This document shows, one piece after another, positions 33,848 through 44,711 of a stretch of 64,000 nt of DNA. The stretch is from Steromphala cineraria (lineage: Eukaryota > Mollusca > Gastropoda > Trochida > Trochidae), in the NCBI GenBank assembly GCA_916613615.1, contig OU744732.1:50242227-50306226 (forward strand), read 5' to 3'. Numbering within the stretch: the first letter of the stretch is position 1; each line of letters starts with the position of its first letter. The notes beneath the pieces are model-generated. The model worked only from the letters and a program-made list of their open reading frames with translations. It had not been told where the DNA came from and did not search any database. The translations under genes and the position numbers were made by a program.

Positions 33848-34699
33848 GTTACGACGTAAGATGTAATAAACGCGGTAAGATGTAATAAGTGCGGTAAATT
33901 GTAATAAAAACGCGGTAAAATGTAATACTACGGTAAATTGTAAGAAAAATGCGGTAAAATGTAATAGAGATCGGTGCGGTAAATTGTAATAGGAGGGTGC
34001 GGTAACATTTTATTAAATAGTGCGGTAAATTGTAACACAATATGCGGTAAAATGTAATAAGATTTCTTCAATGTTTGATAACATTTTTAGCAGTCTATTT
34101 TATATGACGTCATTGCATATACTTGTGATGATATATTGAACTCTTAGAAACTAATCAAAATAATTGCAGAACACCAGATATTTTCTCAAAATTAAAGATA
34201 CTTCTTATTAGTGTTTTGTTTCAGAAGAGAATTCTTTTTAGTTAAGAATCTTCATTACGATGTTTATTGAGAGTCAGGACCGATAAAAATACAGCAATCT
34301 TCATCTGTGTTACAAGAAAAAGAGTACTTTTACCCATCATTTGTTTTGCAATAAAGTATACTTTAATATAATTAGTACGCCACCGACATTATAAAAGTTC
34401 TGTATAAAGCTATACATAATTGCAAAACACATGATGTTTATTCAATCACTTTTGTAGTGTGTTGATTTTATCTCGTAAAGGTTATTTTCATTTTAAAATA
34501 AACATTCTAACATGACACGAAAACTAGTTTGAAAATACTGCCTTCTGATTGGTTACTCATACACATTTTGGAGTAATTATTTCGCCGATAATCACCTCTA
34601 AATATTTACGACCGCTTCACATTCCTCCGCGCACGCATATACAATCTGCACTCAGCGACTTTCTGTTTACAATAGACATGTTGGCGACGACACTTGTCG
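33848..34699 (+). repeat. hairpin-ended repeat, copy 2 (left half)
   Basis: Closely similar to 15646-16487, including the GCGGTAAA motif array (33850-34065). It ends abruptly at ACACTTGTCGAC, where the 151-bp direct repeat begins. Copy 3 (39990-41138) contains this same boundary sequence and continues past it. Confidence 0.85.
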
Positions 34700-34850
34700 A
34701 CAATATTTCATATTCTCAAGGATGATTTTATCACAAATGAGCTTTGACACATCGTATCCTCGTTTAAATTGATTTGAAAGGTAGTTGATAACTTTTATTA
34801 ATCATTTAAATCTACAAGGTACAAGTACAAGTACATATAATGCGTTTTTT
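34700..34850 (+). repeat. 151-bp direct repeat, left copy
   Basis: Matches 37124-37274 with one mismatch. The pair brackets a 2273-bp insert with very different sequence. Confidence 0.9.
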
Positions 34851-37123
34851 AGCTCACCTTTACAAAGTAAATGTGAGCTTATGTCATGGCGCTTCGTCCG
34901 TCGTCCGTCTGTCTGTCCGTCCGTCTGTCCGTCCGTAAACTTTCACGAAAAAGACTACTCCTCCTAAACTAATTCAGATATCATTCTGAAATTGTAGTAT
35001 GTTATACCCATGGTGATTCCCCACAGAAAGGTAGGCGTTTCAGTTTTGAGAATCCAAGATGGCCGCCATGACAGCCATATTGAAATTTCAATTAGATTTC
35101 ATGAAAAAGACTACTCCTTCTAAATGAATACAGATATCATTCTGAAATTGTAGTATGTTATACCCATGGTGATTCCTCACAGAAAGGTAGACGTTTCAGT
35201 TTTGAGAATCCAAGATGGCCGCCATGACAGCCATATTGAATTTTCAATTAGATTTCATGAAAAAGACTACTCCTTCTAAACGAATACAGATATCATTCTG
35301 AAATTGTATTATGTTATACCCATGGTGATTCCTCACAGAAAGGTAGACGTTTCAGTTTTGAGAATCCAAGATGGCCGCCATGACAGCCATATTGAATTTT
35401 CAATTAGATTTCATGAAAAAGACTACTCCTTCTAAACGAATACAGATATCATTCTGAAATTGTAGTATGTTATACCTATGGTGATTCCGCACAGAAAGAT
35501 AGACGTTAAAGTTTTGAGAATCCAATATGGCCACCATGGCAGCCATATTGAATTTTCAATTAGATTTCATGACAAAGACTATTTCTCCTAAACCAATCTA
35601 GATATCATTTATATATTGTAGTATGTTATACCTATAGTGATTCCGCACAGAAAGGTAGATGTTTCAGTTTTGAGAATCCAAGATGGCCGCAATAGCAGCC
35701 ATATTGACTTTTCAGCTGCAGCTGACACATCATTATTATTAAATTTTAAGCTTTCATCAAGTGATCACTGGCACCATATAAATTCTCAAATTTGAACTTA
35801 CTAATCATAATATTATCTTTAATATGGAATATTTAAGATTGTCGTGCAAGTTGTTCTATATTTTTAAGTGTTTCTAAAAAAAATTAAGATGAAAGACAAA
35901 CATAATTGATTAATTTCTTTAAAATGTTTATGGCAACTAGCTGCAAAAACCAAATCACATTAAACATGTTAAATTTTAAACAATGGTATCTCCCTTATAT
36001 TCCTTTAAATACCACACATAAGGGGTCAACCAGAGTTCAGATATTCCACTATCCTGTCTAATACACATCCCAAGGCAGGCTGCTAGCATCACAGTGGCAG
36101 CTGCTAGTCTGTTGCATAATCAACCTGACCCAATTGATATGGTAGAGCATTATGCTATATGGCCATGGCCCATGTGTATGCAATAAAACTTATGGACTTG
36201 TATTCTCATGACAGTGATATGTTCTTTCTAAGAATAACAACTTACACAAAACTTGTCTACAATAAGCTTTGTGTTTAGCAATCTACATGATAAGTTGATG
36301 TGGAATAAATATGCAGATGAAAATCGAAAAGGGTTTAGTAAGAAAAGTAAGGAAATTTGATTTGTCATATCTCTCTGTTGATTTGACAATGCAAAAATGT
36401 TTACCATTATAGTACTGTATGAGTGTTAAATAAATTGATACTTTAATGAAAGACATCTCATGGTCACTTGACATGTAAATATTATGTGAACAAAATAAAC
36501 GTGTCTTATGCATTGCTGTGTTTATGACTTTCCTCTCAATCAGTCATTCATTTTCCTTGAAAAATCTGTACTTTTGGGATTCTCAATATCCCATGCAGCA
36601 TAACCATCAGTGAAATAATCTTGAAATCATATTAATGATTCACTACAAAACAAATGTAAGTGCCCACCATCCTGTAAGTAATGAATGACATGTAAATGGA
36701 TATACCTAAACCAATCAAGATATCATAATGAAATTAATACAGATGCCCACATAAAAGTACCATTTTGAAGATTAAAAAGTCCAAGATGGTCACCAATTTA
36801 GCCATAGATATACAAAAAAGTTATACAAAAACCTACTGCTTGTTAACAAATCATGATTATATATCATTCTTGTATTAATGTTTGTTCAAGCTCTAGTGGT
36901 TTCCAACAGAAGAATAGCATTTTAAAAGATAAAAAAAATCATGATGGCAGCCATAATCAATTATCATATAAAAGATGGTTACACAATTAAACCATATTAC
37001 CACATCATTCATTTTAAGGTGAGCTTCTGTACCCTCGGTACTTTTATTTTTTCAAACTTTTGTTATTAACTTACACCCGTATATATATATATTCTCATTC
37101 ATTTTGTTTCAATGAACTACACT
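34851..37123. mobile_element. 2.27-kb insert with 156-bp tandem core
   Basis: Non-coding insert. It begins AGCTCACCTTTACAAAG and towards its right end has the inverse AAGGTGAGCT (about 37016). It carries a CCGT/CTGT microsatellite (34896-34936) and a tandem array. Its right flank ends with a TA-microsatellite (37079-37092). It resembles widespread molluscan AGCTCAC-type repeats and the general plan of bivalve pearl-like elements with ~150-bp core repeats; that comparison is from memory and tentative. Confidence 0.55.
34952..35731 (+). repeat. five 156-bp tandem repeats
   Basis: Units start at AGACTACTCC or variants at 34952, 35108, 35264, 35420 and 35576, exactly 156 bp apart. Each contains CCAAGATGGCCGCCATGAC or a close variant. 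Units 2-4 are most alike; the outer ones are more diverged. Confidence 0.92.
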
Positions 37124-37274
37124 ACAATATTTCATATTCTCAAGGATGATTTTATCACAAATGAGCTTTGACACATCGTATCCTCGTTTAAATTGATTTG
37201 AAAGGTAGTTGATAACTTTTATTAATCATTTAAATCTACAAGGTACAAGTACACGTACATATAATGCGTTTTTT
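37124..37274 (+). repeat. 151-bp direct repeat, right copy
   Basis: One mismatch (AAGTACACG versus AAGTACAAG) to 34700-34850. Sequence after 37274 continues into the intron of the host exon at 37369. Confidence 0.9.
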
Positions 37275-37368
37275 GAAGCTTATGTTGGTTCTTTTGACAA
37301 ATAAATATAGTATGAACCATATTTCGATGTCTATTGAATCACACTACTAATTAACGTTATTATTTCAG

Positions 37369-37469
37369 CTTCCCCGTTCTACCAGCCTCAGCCATCACCC
37401 TACCAGACCCTCCTGACATACGGTCTCTTGGGAGGAGAACTTGGAGACCTTTTTTATTTCAAGAAATAA
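37369..37469 (+). CDS. probable last exon of a host gene
   Basis: A polypyrimidine tract and acceptor (TTATTATTTCAG|CT) precede an open stretch ending in TAA 37467-37469. Read in phase 1 (two bases complete a codon) it encodes a proline/glutamine-rich piece, FYQPQPSPYQ, then LLTYGLLGGELGDLFYFKK and stop. An AATAAA poly(A) signal follows at 37482. GC content and codon structure differ sharply from the surroundings. Upstream exons were not found, and the 2.27-kb insert lies in the preceding intron. Product unrecognised; a short secreted or matrix protein is possible. Confidence 0.55.
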
Positions 37470-37482
37470 TCAATTTTTACTA

Positions 37483-39202
37483 ATAAAGAACCATTTTCAA
37501 AGAAATCAACCTGATCTGGGCCTGACTATATAGAGTGCATTAATACAATACTTGTAAAATCTTAACTGTTTGTATGTCAAAGGTTATGATATTATGGTTG
37601 ATGAAACATCTTATTTTCACCTACAATAATAATTTTGTACATCTTTAAATACAATTTTATTTTCATCTTGAATTAGAAGAAATTGATATTTGAATAAATC
37701 ATTTCTATAAAATCAATATTGTGTTCACAATTATAAATCTACTCAGACAGATTGAACATCATATGCATTAATCCTGCATGTATTCACTTACCGGTATCAA
37801 GGGTTTTCACTTCATAATTTCCACACTCAAAAACACTTTTCAATTACTTTCGCATGCCAAAAGTTTTTTCACCAAATGTGTCTTTGTTCAAATATTATGT
37901 AAATTTTAGGTCATCACAGCAAACATAAAACAACAGTATTCGTAATGGATAAAACGTATATATCTACATGCCACACTGTAAATTGTAACATTACAGACAA
38001 CTACAGCAGCCATTTTTTCTTTAAATAATGCAATCTAATGTTTGCATTACAACTATAATTTCATGAAACGTGTTGTAGTACTATTTTTTCTGACATCCTT
38101 TGATTAAAAATCTGGCAATACATATTGAAGATACAGAAAAGCAACGATGATAAGTATATCAGAATATATAATTTAACATGATATGACTAAGACATAGAGG
38201 TATGCATAAGACATTTATTCAGCACCGAGCGTTGTTAACGTGTTTGCTCACAAACAATTAAGCAACAAGGATATTTTGTTCAAAAAGATACATACACATT
38301 ATAGGTAGCTGTACATTAGGAAATAATGAAGACAGAATAACGTTTACGGTACATAACTTTAAATCAGATCATTAATAACATTGCTTGATTACTACTTCTC
38401 TGATAAAGATGAAATATAGACAAGATGCACACATTCAAACATGTTGATTTATGTTTTTGAAGAGGATATAACCTTGATATCAATAAGCTTTTTAGTGTAA
38501 CAGTGTTTATTTCGAAAAAGTCCTTGTGTAAGCTTGTGTAAGTAATTTGATACAGACAATATGCCAAGAGGTAAGAACAAAGAACATTTTCCTGAAGCAT
38601 CGTTCATTTCGTTATTGAATTGTTTTGTATTCCATAGTTATCAATAATAAAGTTGACCTGCAACAACGCTATCGTACCGTTTCTTATTTTCATCACAGCT
38701 GCCGACAACGCATGTGCATTGACTCATTATGTATCAAGTCATACTTAATGCAAAAATGAATAATTCTCATGAATGTGTTGATTTAGTAACTGGCTGAAAA
38801 ACTATCGATTAAGAAACACTTTTGATATTGATTAGATCATTGTTTGGCTATAGATATTTGTATTAGCAGAACAAGCGTGCGAGCTTTCAGGAAAGTATAG
38901 ATTTTCACGTTTTGCGCTTCAGAATCTTACTTCTAGAAATTGTCCTCTAATGGGCGAACGTCTCATTCTAGAATTCTAGAACAGAAATTACAAATACATT
39001 TTAAAGTGTTTCTAAGCTGGTCAGAATTTGTTATTCTTTAAGCATGAAAACAATGATTTAATTATGCAACGTCAAAGAGTTGAAAATTGAAACATCGCGG
39101 TACGTCAGATTGAAACTATAGACTCTGCCCTTGCCAGAAATGCGAACACTTATCAGCGCCTCAAAAATAGGCATCCAGACCTATTTCACTTAAAAGGCCT
39201 CC
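37483..39202. other. no gene seen
   Basis: AT-rich non-coding DNA downstream of the exon at 37369. A 78-codon minus ORF at 38364-38600 is not credible. Confidence 0.35.
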
Positions 39203-39984
39203 AAAAAAAGTGTTACCGCGGCCCAAAATCTCAACATCCAGTTTAAACGCTTGTGTCATGGTCTTGTCCCAGGCTAAGAGATTACATAACAGATCCCTGT
39301 TCTGAAAAAAAAATCGACTTAACATTAGGTAACAGTTTGTCTGCGGTGGATATTGAACAATGAGAACAGGTTATCGGCCCTTTATTGAGAGACTTGCAAA
39401 TGTGAAATCGCCTTCAACGTAATTTGAAAATTTGAAAAAAAAGGAAGGTCAACCTTTTCATGTTTATGAAGATCTTGTTTGGTGATGAATCCTAATTTTA
39501 TTCAAAATATCATTTATTGTCGGTAACATAAAAATACTGTCTACATTTAATTCGAAAGTTCAGTTGAGAAGGTGTGATGGCTTATGATTTGCTTGATAAG
39601 CTGTTTGAGGAGAATACAGCAGAAAGCCTACATCAACAACAACGTCAAAAAATGGTATAGTGGTACGATAGAGGTAGTTTTCGAGTATGATTGAGTTCAT
39701 TCACATAAGGTCAGCTGCATGTTCGACTACCAGGTAAAGATCAAGGTCAGAGTCCTGCAAGGACTCACTAAAGCAAGATCCAATCTCCTTTATAAAGTAC
39801 TTGTTATGAACATGCACATTCAACAAGCGGCCATGACATTGCAGGAAGAGAGGGGAAGAATTTCGTGAAAAAAATATGACCTTGTCTATTCACTGCACTA
39901 AAGGTGCCATATTGTTGAATGCATGAGTTTGCTTCAAAAAATGCATATTCATTATGCATAAAGATAAGCATTTAGATCTTATTT
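39203..39984 (+). repeat. 780-bp dispersed repeat, copy 2
   Basis: Second copy of 30826-31606. It stops at ATCTTATTTGAC and passes directly into the right half of the hairpin-ended repeat at about 39990. Confidence 0.85.
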
Positions 39985-39989
39985 GACTT

Positions 39990-41138
39990 GTACGCCACCG
40001 ACATTATAATAGTTCTGTATAAAGCTATACATAATTGCAAAACACATGATGTTTATTCAATCACTTTTGTAGTGTGTTGATTTTATCTCGTAAAGGTTAT
40101 TTTCATTTTAAAATAAACATTCTAACATGACACGAAAACTAGTTTGAAAATACTGCCTTCTGATTGGTTACTAATACACATTTTGGAGTAATTATTTCGC
40201 CGATAATCACCTCTAAATATTTACGACCGCTTCACATTCATCCGCGCACGCATATACAATCTGCACTCAGCGACTTTCTGTTTACAATAGACATGTTGGC
40301 GACGACACTTGTCGACATTTTGAAACACCTACAAATTTTAATCGAATAACGAGGTTTTTGATTCCTGTTTGAAGTGTTTCTTACTGCTTCGCGATGTAAA
40401 TTAATCACAGTCCACAGATCTATAAACAAAATCAACGATCGCACACCTCTCATACAGCGATTCATCAAATAAACGAAAGCGACTTTATTCTTTAATGCTG
40501 TCAGTGCCCCTACCTCTAATTTACAAGTGACCACTTCTCCTGTCACAGTCTCCCAAACCATGACACAAAATATACCATTCTTGACAACTTCCCCTAAGTT
40601 TGAAACAGTTCACAGACACGTAGTGGACAACTATTTTCAGAGTAACGTCCCTTGATTTGGTCAGTCCTTGTCGCTTTTGTAGGGGTGATGGGTCGACCCA
40701 TGTATTTAGTTTAAAAAAATCGTAACTTTGACGACATTGAAATCTGTTTTCTATTGATAATATATGCTATATATATTACAGATGAGTCTATTTAAACACG
40801 TTTTTTCTGTATGTAATGACATTTTAATTGTTATGTGTTCTTTATGAAAGTGGACTGTACGGTGTTTTGCAAGAGAGTGGAAACGGTCTGCACCGGTTTG
40901 ACCTAATCACGTTGCTTTTGCGCAAGTCAAAATAGTTCCACCTTTTTTCACTAATTAGTCATGTTAGAATGGTGATAAATCCATTCTGTTTTCTATTTTG
41001 GGGTTGTATGTCGTGCATTCTTTACCCCTAAATAAACATTTCAAACCTCGCAAGCTCGGTTTGAAATTATATTTAGGGGTAAAGAATGCACGACATACAA
41101 CCCAAAAATAGAAAACAAAATGGATGTATCCCCTAATT
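39990..41138 (+). repeat. hairpin-ended repeat, copy 3 (right half)
   Basis: Starts at GTACGCCACCGAC, equivalent to 16173 and 34375, and continues to the terminal hairpin and CCCTAATT. It overlaps copy 2 by about 325 bp of equivalent sequence. Confidence 0.88.
40974..41130. repeat. ~75-bp imperfect hairpin
   Basis: Counterpart of 17152-17308. Compared with that copy, one stem position is changed in both arms (TTTTTT to TTTTCT on the left, matching AGAAAA on the right), so pairing is kept. Confidence 0.85.
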
Positions 41139-41758
41139 GAAAGATCACATTTCTACAAAAAGGCGTTCACAATTATAGTTTCAGGTAGTAACATTTTATG
41201 GCGGACTACATAAATATAGATTTTGATAGTACCCTAAATGAAAGAGGTTCAAACAGTTCAAGAGGAATTGTACAGGTTATAAAATGTTTACAGACTGAAA
41301 GCTCACCAACCCACAACATAAGCCCATCATGCTTCATATACTAGGTGAGGTAAAAACAAATTCTATACACACCATATTATAAAGGCAACCAGTCAGTCAG
41401 ATGTTTTCTTAATCTGCATTCTTTTTTCTGAAAAAGATCATTAAAGATATAAGGGACATACCTTATACAAAAAGTACTTGATTGATCATTATTTTGAGAG
41501 GTATTCTTCAAAAACAGGAATTCTTTAGAATAATAAAATGTAAGAAATACCAACAAATTGTAAGGAATTCTGAAGTATCAGTCTAAAGTAAATCAAAGTG
41601 ATAAGCTACAATTGAGATGGTTTTTATCAACTTGATAAAGATTAAATGTCAAGTCATGGTCCAGATTGCTTGCCATCTTTCTTTGTAGGATGTAGCCATC
41701 GCACATTTACCTAAGTTTAGATTATCTTAAGCCAATGACAGATTAATCAGTGGTCATA
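41139..41758. other. non-coding, weak exon candidates
   Basis: On the plus strand ATG 41198 opens 48 codons beginning MADYINIDFDS with a GTTATA possible donor after GIVQ. On the minus strand an acceptor-like AACTTAG precedes a short open stretch (about 41700-41643) reading VRWLHPTKKDGKQSGP before TGA. Neither is supported by a second exon in matching phase. Confidence 0.2.
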
Positions 41759-41781
41759 AGTTATGACTTGACTTACTTGAC

Positions 41782-42867
41782 TTATTCCTTTTCACTCCTA
41801 GGGGAGCATAGGGCTGCCGTAACATGTTTACACCTCACACGATTGAGAGCTGTTTTCTTCACTTCTGCCAATGTCAGACCCGCTGCTTTGATGTCATCGT
41901 TAGTGCTGCGTCGCCATGTGTGTCTTGGCCGTCCCACTTTCCTTTTGCCTTGTGGGTTCCAATCCAGCGCTTGTTTGGTGATGTTGCTTGCTGGTTTCCT
42001 CACAGTGTGGCCGATCCAACCCCATTTCCTCTTCATGATCTCAATGCTTATTGGCAATTGGTGGGATGTTGTCCACAGATCGTTGTTGCTGATCTTCTCT
42101 GGCCATCTGATATTGAGGATATGGCGGAGACACTTGTTTACAAACGTCTGTAGCTTCTTTGTGTTGGCCTTTGTGGTCTTCCAGGTCTCAGAGCTGTAGA
42201 GCAGGACAGATTTGACGTTGGTGTTGAACAGTCTGATTTTTGTCTTCTTTGAGAGAGACTTTGAGCTCCATAGTGGGCGTAGGGTGTTGAAAGCATACCT
42301 GGCTTTGTTGATTCTGCTCCTGATGTCCTCGTCAGCTCCACCGTCTTTACTGACTACACTGCCCAGGTAAACAAACTTCTCATCCTCTTTGATGTTATTG
42401 CCATTGAGTTGTATGTGGTCTTGTTGTTTGTTGTTCAGACGCATGACTTCAGTTTTCTTGATGTTGATCTTGAGGCCTGTTTTACCTGCTTCTTGTGCCA
42501 GGAGAGAGAGCTTTGCCTGTGCGTCCGCTAGTCTGTGTGAGAGGAGACTGACATCATCTGCGAAATCCAGATCTTCTAGTTGTTTTGTGAAGCTCCACTG
42601 AATTCCGGTGTTCTTGTTTTCTGTGCTGATCTTCATTATCCAATCTATGATGATTAGAAAGATGGTGGGAGATAAGATACAGCCTTGTCTAACACCGGTT
42701 TGCACTTCAAATGGGTCTGTAAGCTTGCCGTTGTGGATGACTTGGCATGTGGAGTTACTATATAGATGCTTGATGATGTTGATGAGCTTGTGTGGCATAC
42801 CATAGTGTACCATTAACTTCCAGATCACTTCTCTGTCAATGCTGTCGAATGCCTTCTCAAAGTCCAC
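41782..42867 (-). pseudogene. RTE reverse transcriptase
   Basis: Palm and C-terminal part: VDFEKAFDSIDR, TGVRQGCILSP, catalytic LDFADDVSLL, a KTEVMRLN motif, then WGWIGHTVRKP, GRPRHTWRR and the ALCSPRSEKE end typical of RTE/BovB proteins. It is in the same frame as the upstream segment, but the fingers region is missing: the deletion joins the EN-RT linker to IIEQSLEWQTPLYTIF near 42912 and brings in a TAA. Confidence 0.9.
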
Positions 42868-42918
42868 GAAGATGGTGTAAAGTGGAGTCTGCCATTCCAG
42901 TGACTGTTCTATAATTTT

Positions 42919-44667
42919 TTATTTCTTTATTGCAGTGGACACTTCAGCTTTTGTAGGGGGCTTGGTGTTGATATCCAGGAGCTGGGCTTCTGCTGGTATT
43001 GAAGGCATTGATGGTGGTGGTGGTCGGTTGAGGATCTCCTGGAAGTGTTCTGACCATCTTTTCCTTTGTTCTGCTTCATTGGTGATGTTTCTGCCTGCTT
43101 TGTCTTTTACTGGCTGTGATTCAGTGTTTATTTTCTTTTGGGACAGTGTTCTTGTGATCTCATAGAGCCTCTTCATATCATGTTTCCCTGCAGTTGTTTC
43201 GGCCTCTTCCGTCAGTGTATGGACAAAGTTGCCTCTGTCTTCTCTGGCACTTCGCTTCACTAGACGGTTGGTACTCCAGTATTCTTTCTGTAGGTTTATT
43301 TTCTCCTGTTGGCCTCTTGAATGGTTGATCCTGTTCTTAAGATTGGCTGTCTCTGTTATGAGGTCCCAGGTTTGTTCTGATAGCCATTCCTTATGTTGTC
43401 TATTTCTTTTCCCCAACACTTCTTGGCATGTTGTGGTCCAGGTATCCTTTAAGCTTTTCCAGTGGTTATCTATAGAGTCTTCAGGTAGATCCGAGAGTAC
43501 TTCAAACTTGTTTTTCAGTGTGACTTGGAACTCTTTGGCCTTGTTGTTACTCTTCAAGTTCTGGGTGTTATACTTGTGGGATGGTGTTTCTGTCTTGTCC
43601 TTGTAAGACTTCAGCTTGACCTTTACCTTTGCCATTACCAGATGGTGATCTGTTGCAGCATCAGCTCCCCTCATAGCTCTGACATCCAACATGCTTCTTC
43701 TCCATTTCCTTGAGATGGTAAAGTGGTCGATTTGGTTTTCAGTTTTGCCATCTGGTGAGACCCATGTTGTTTTGTGGATGGTCTTGTGTGGGAATACTGT
43801 TCCACCGATGACAGGGTCGTTGAATGCACAGAAATCTGCAAAGGCTGATCCGTTTTCATTTTGTGTGCCCACACCATTCATTCCCATAATAAGTTCCTTC
43901 CCGGTGTTATCTTGTCAGACCTTGGCATTAAAGTCGCCCATAACAATCTTTATGTCCCTTTTCTGTGATGTATCCAGTGCTGTCTGTAGCATGTTGTAGA
44001 ACTCTTCTTTCTCCTCCTCCTCGGATACATTTGTGGGTGCATAGCACTGTATGATGGTGATGTTACGACCTTTGGATTTGAATCTTGCTGTCAACATTCT
44101 TGGAGAGAGTGGTTTCCATTCCAGCATGGCTCTTGTTGCAATGGGTGCTAGTAAGAGAGCTACTCCGTGTGTGTGTGGATGGTCCAGTTCCTCATGGCCT
44201 GAGTAGATGATGGTGTTTCCACTTCTGAGACGTTGTCGTCCTGAGCCATTCCACCTGGATTCACACAGACCTAGGATCTTTAGGCTATATTGCACCATCT
44301 CTTTGCAGACTTGGGCTGTTCTACCGCTCTCATATAGGGTTCTGATGTTCCAGGTCCCTATCCTGGTGATGGACTTGGTTGTTAGAAGATTTATCAGCTT
44401 GCTGGCTTCCCTTGGGCTTTCACCAGCTTGCGTCATATTCTCTGTTGGTGAGACATCTTCTTGAACCGAGTAGGTTTCTTCAATATTTCGTGCAGTTTCT
44501 GTAACAAAAGTTGTTTTCCGGGACTGAATTGTTAGTCCAGTGCCCAACCCCCAACCTGGAGGACCAGGGATCATTCTTTGTCTGGGCTCTCCCCGGAGAC
44601 CAGTTCGGCTTGGTTGAACCTGCCAGGAGTTAGACTCTCTGGTTCTTAGAGTCACACAAGCTCCCAA
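42919..44667 (-). pseudogene. RTE endonuclease and linker
   Basis: Apurinic endonuclease in one frame with a TGA at 43915-43917. Before it: TWNIRTLYESGRTAQV, LCESRWNGSG and VMGDFNAKV; after it: FCAFNDPVIGGTVFPH, QIDHFTISRKWR and TDHHLVMAKVK, the catalytic DH pair. The linker carries WSEHFQEILNRP. The leading ~90 residues (from 44667) have no domain and the true start may be internal. Confidence 0.88.
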
Positions 44668-44711
44668 ACCACGGCAAGGTGATAATCAACTTGAAAGCAT
44701 GAGTTATGACC

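Larger units (their letters stand above)
41768..44701 (-). mobile_element. RTE-type LINE, end-to-end, internally deleted
   Basis: Minus-strand element with both ends. A 9-bp target duplication AGTTATGAC lies at 41759-41767 and 44702-44710. The 3' end is a short GACTTGACTTACTTGACTTA repeat, typical of RTE. The 2.93-kb length is about 0.3 kb short of a usual RTE, matching a deletion seen in the polymerase near 42905-42920. Two in-frame stops remain. Confidence 0.92.

Noticed and set aside
38364..38600. 78-codon minus ORF
   Set aside because: No motif, no upstream signals; likely chance in AT-rich DNA.
41824..43999. Several plus-strand ORFs of 60-150 codons
   Set aside because: They are antisense shadows of the RTE endonuclease and polymerase.
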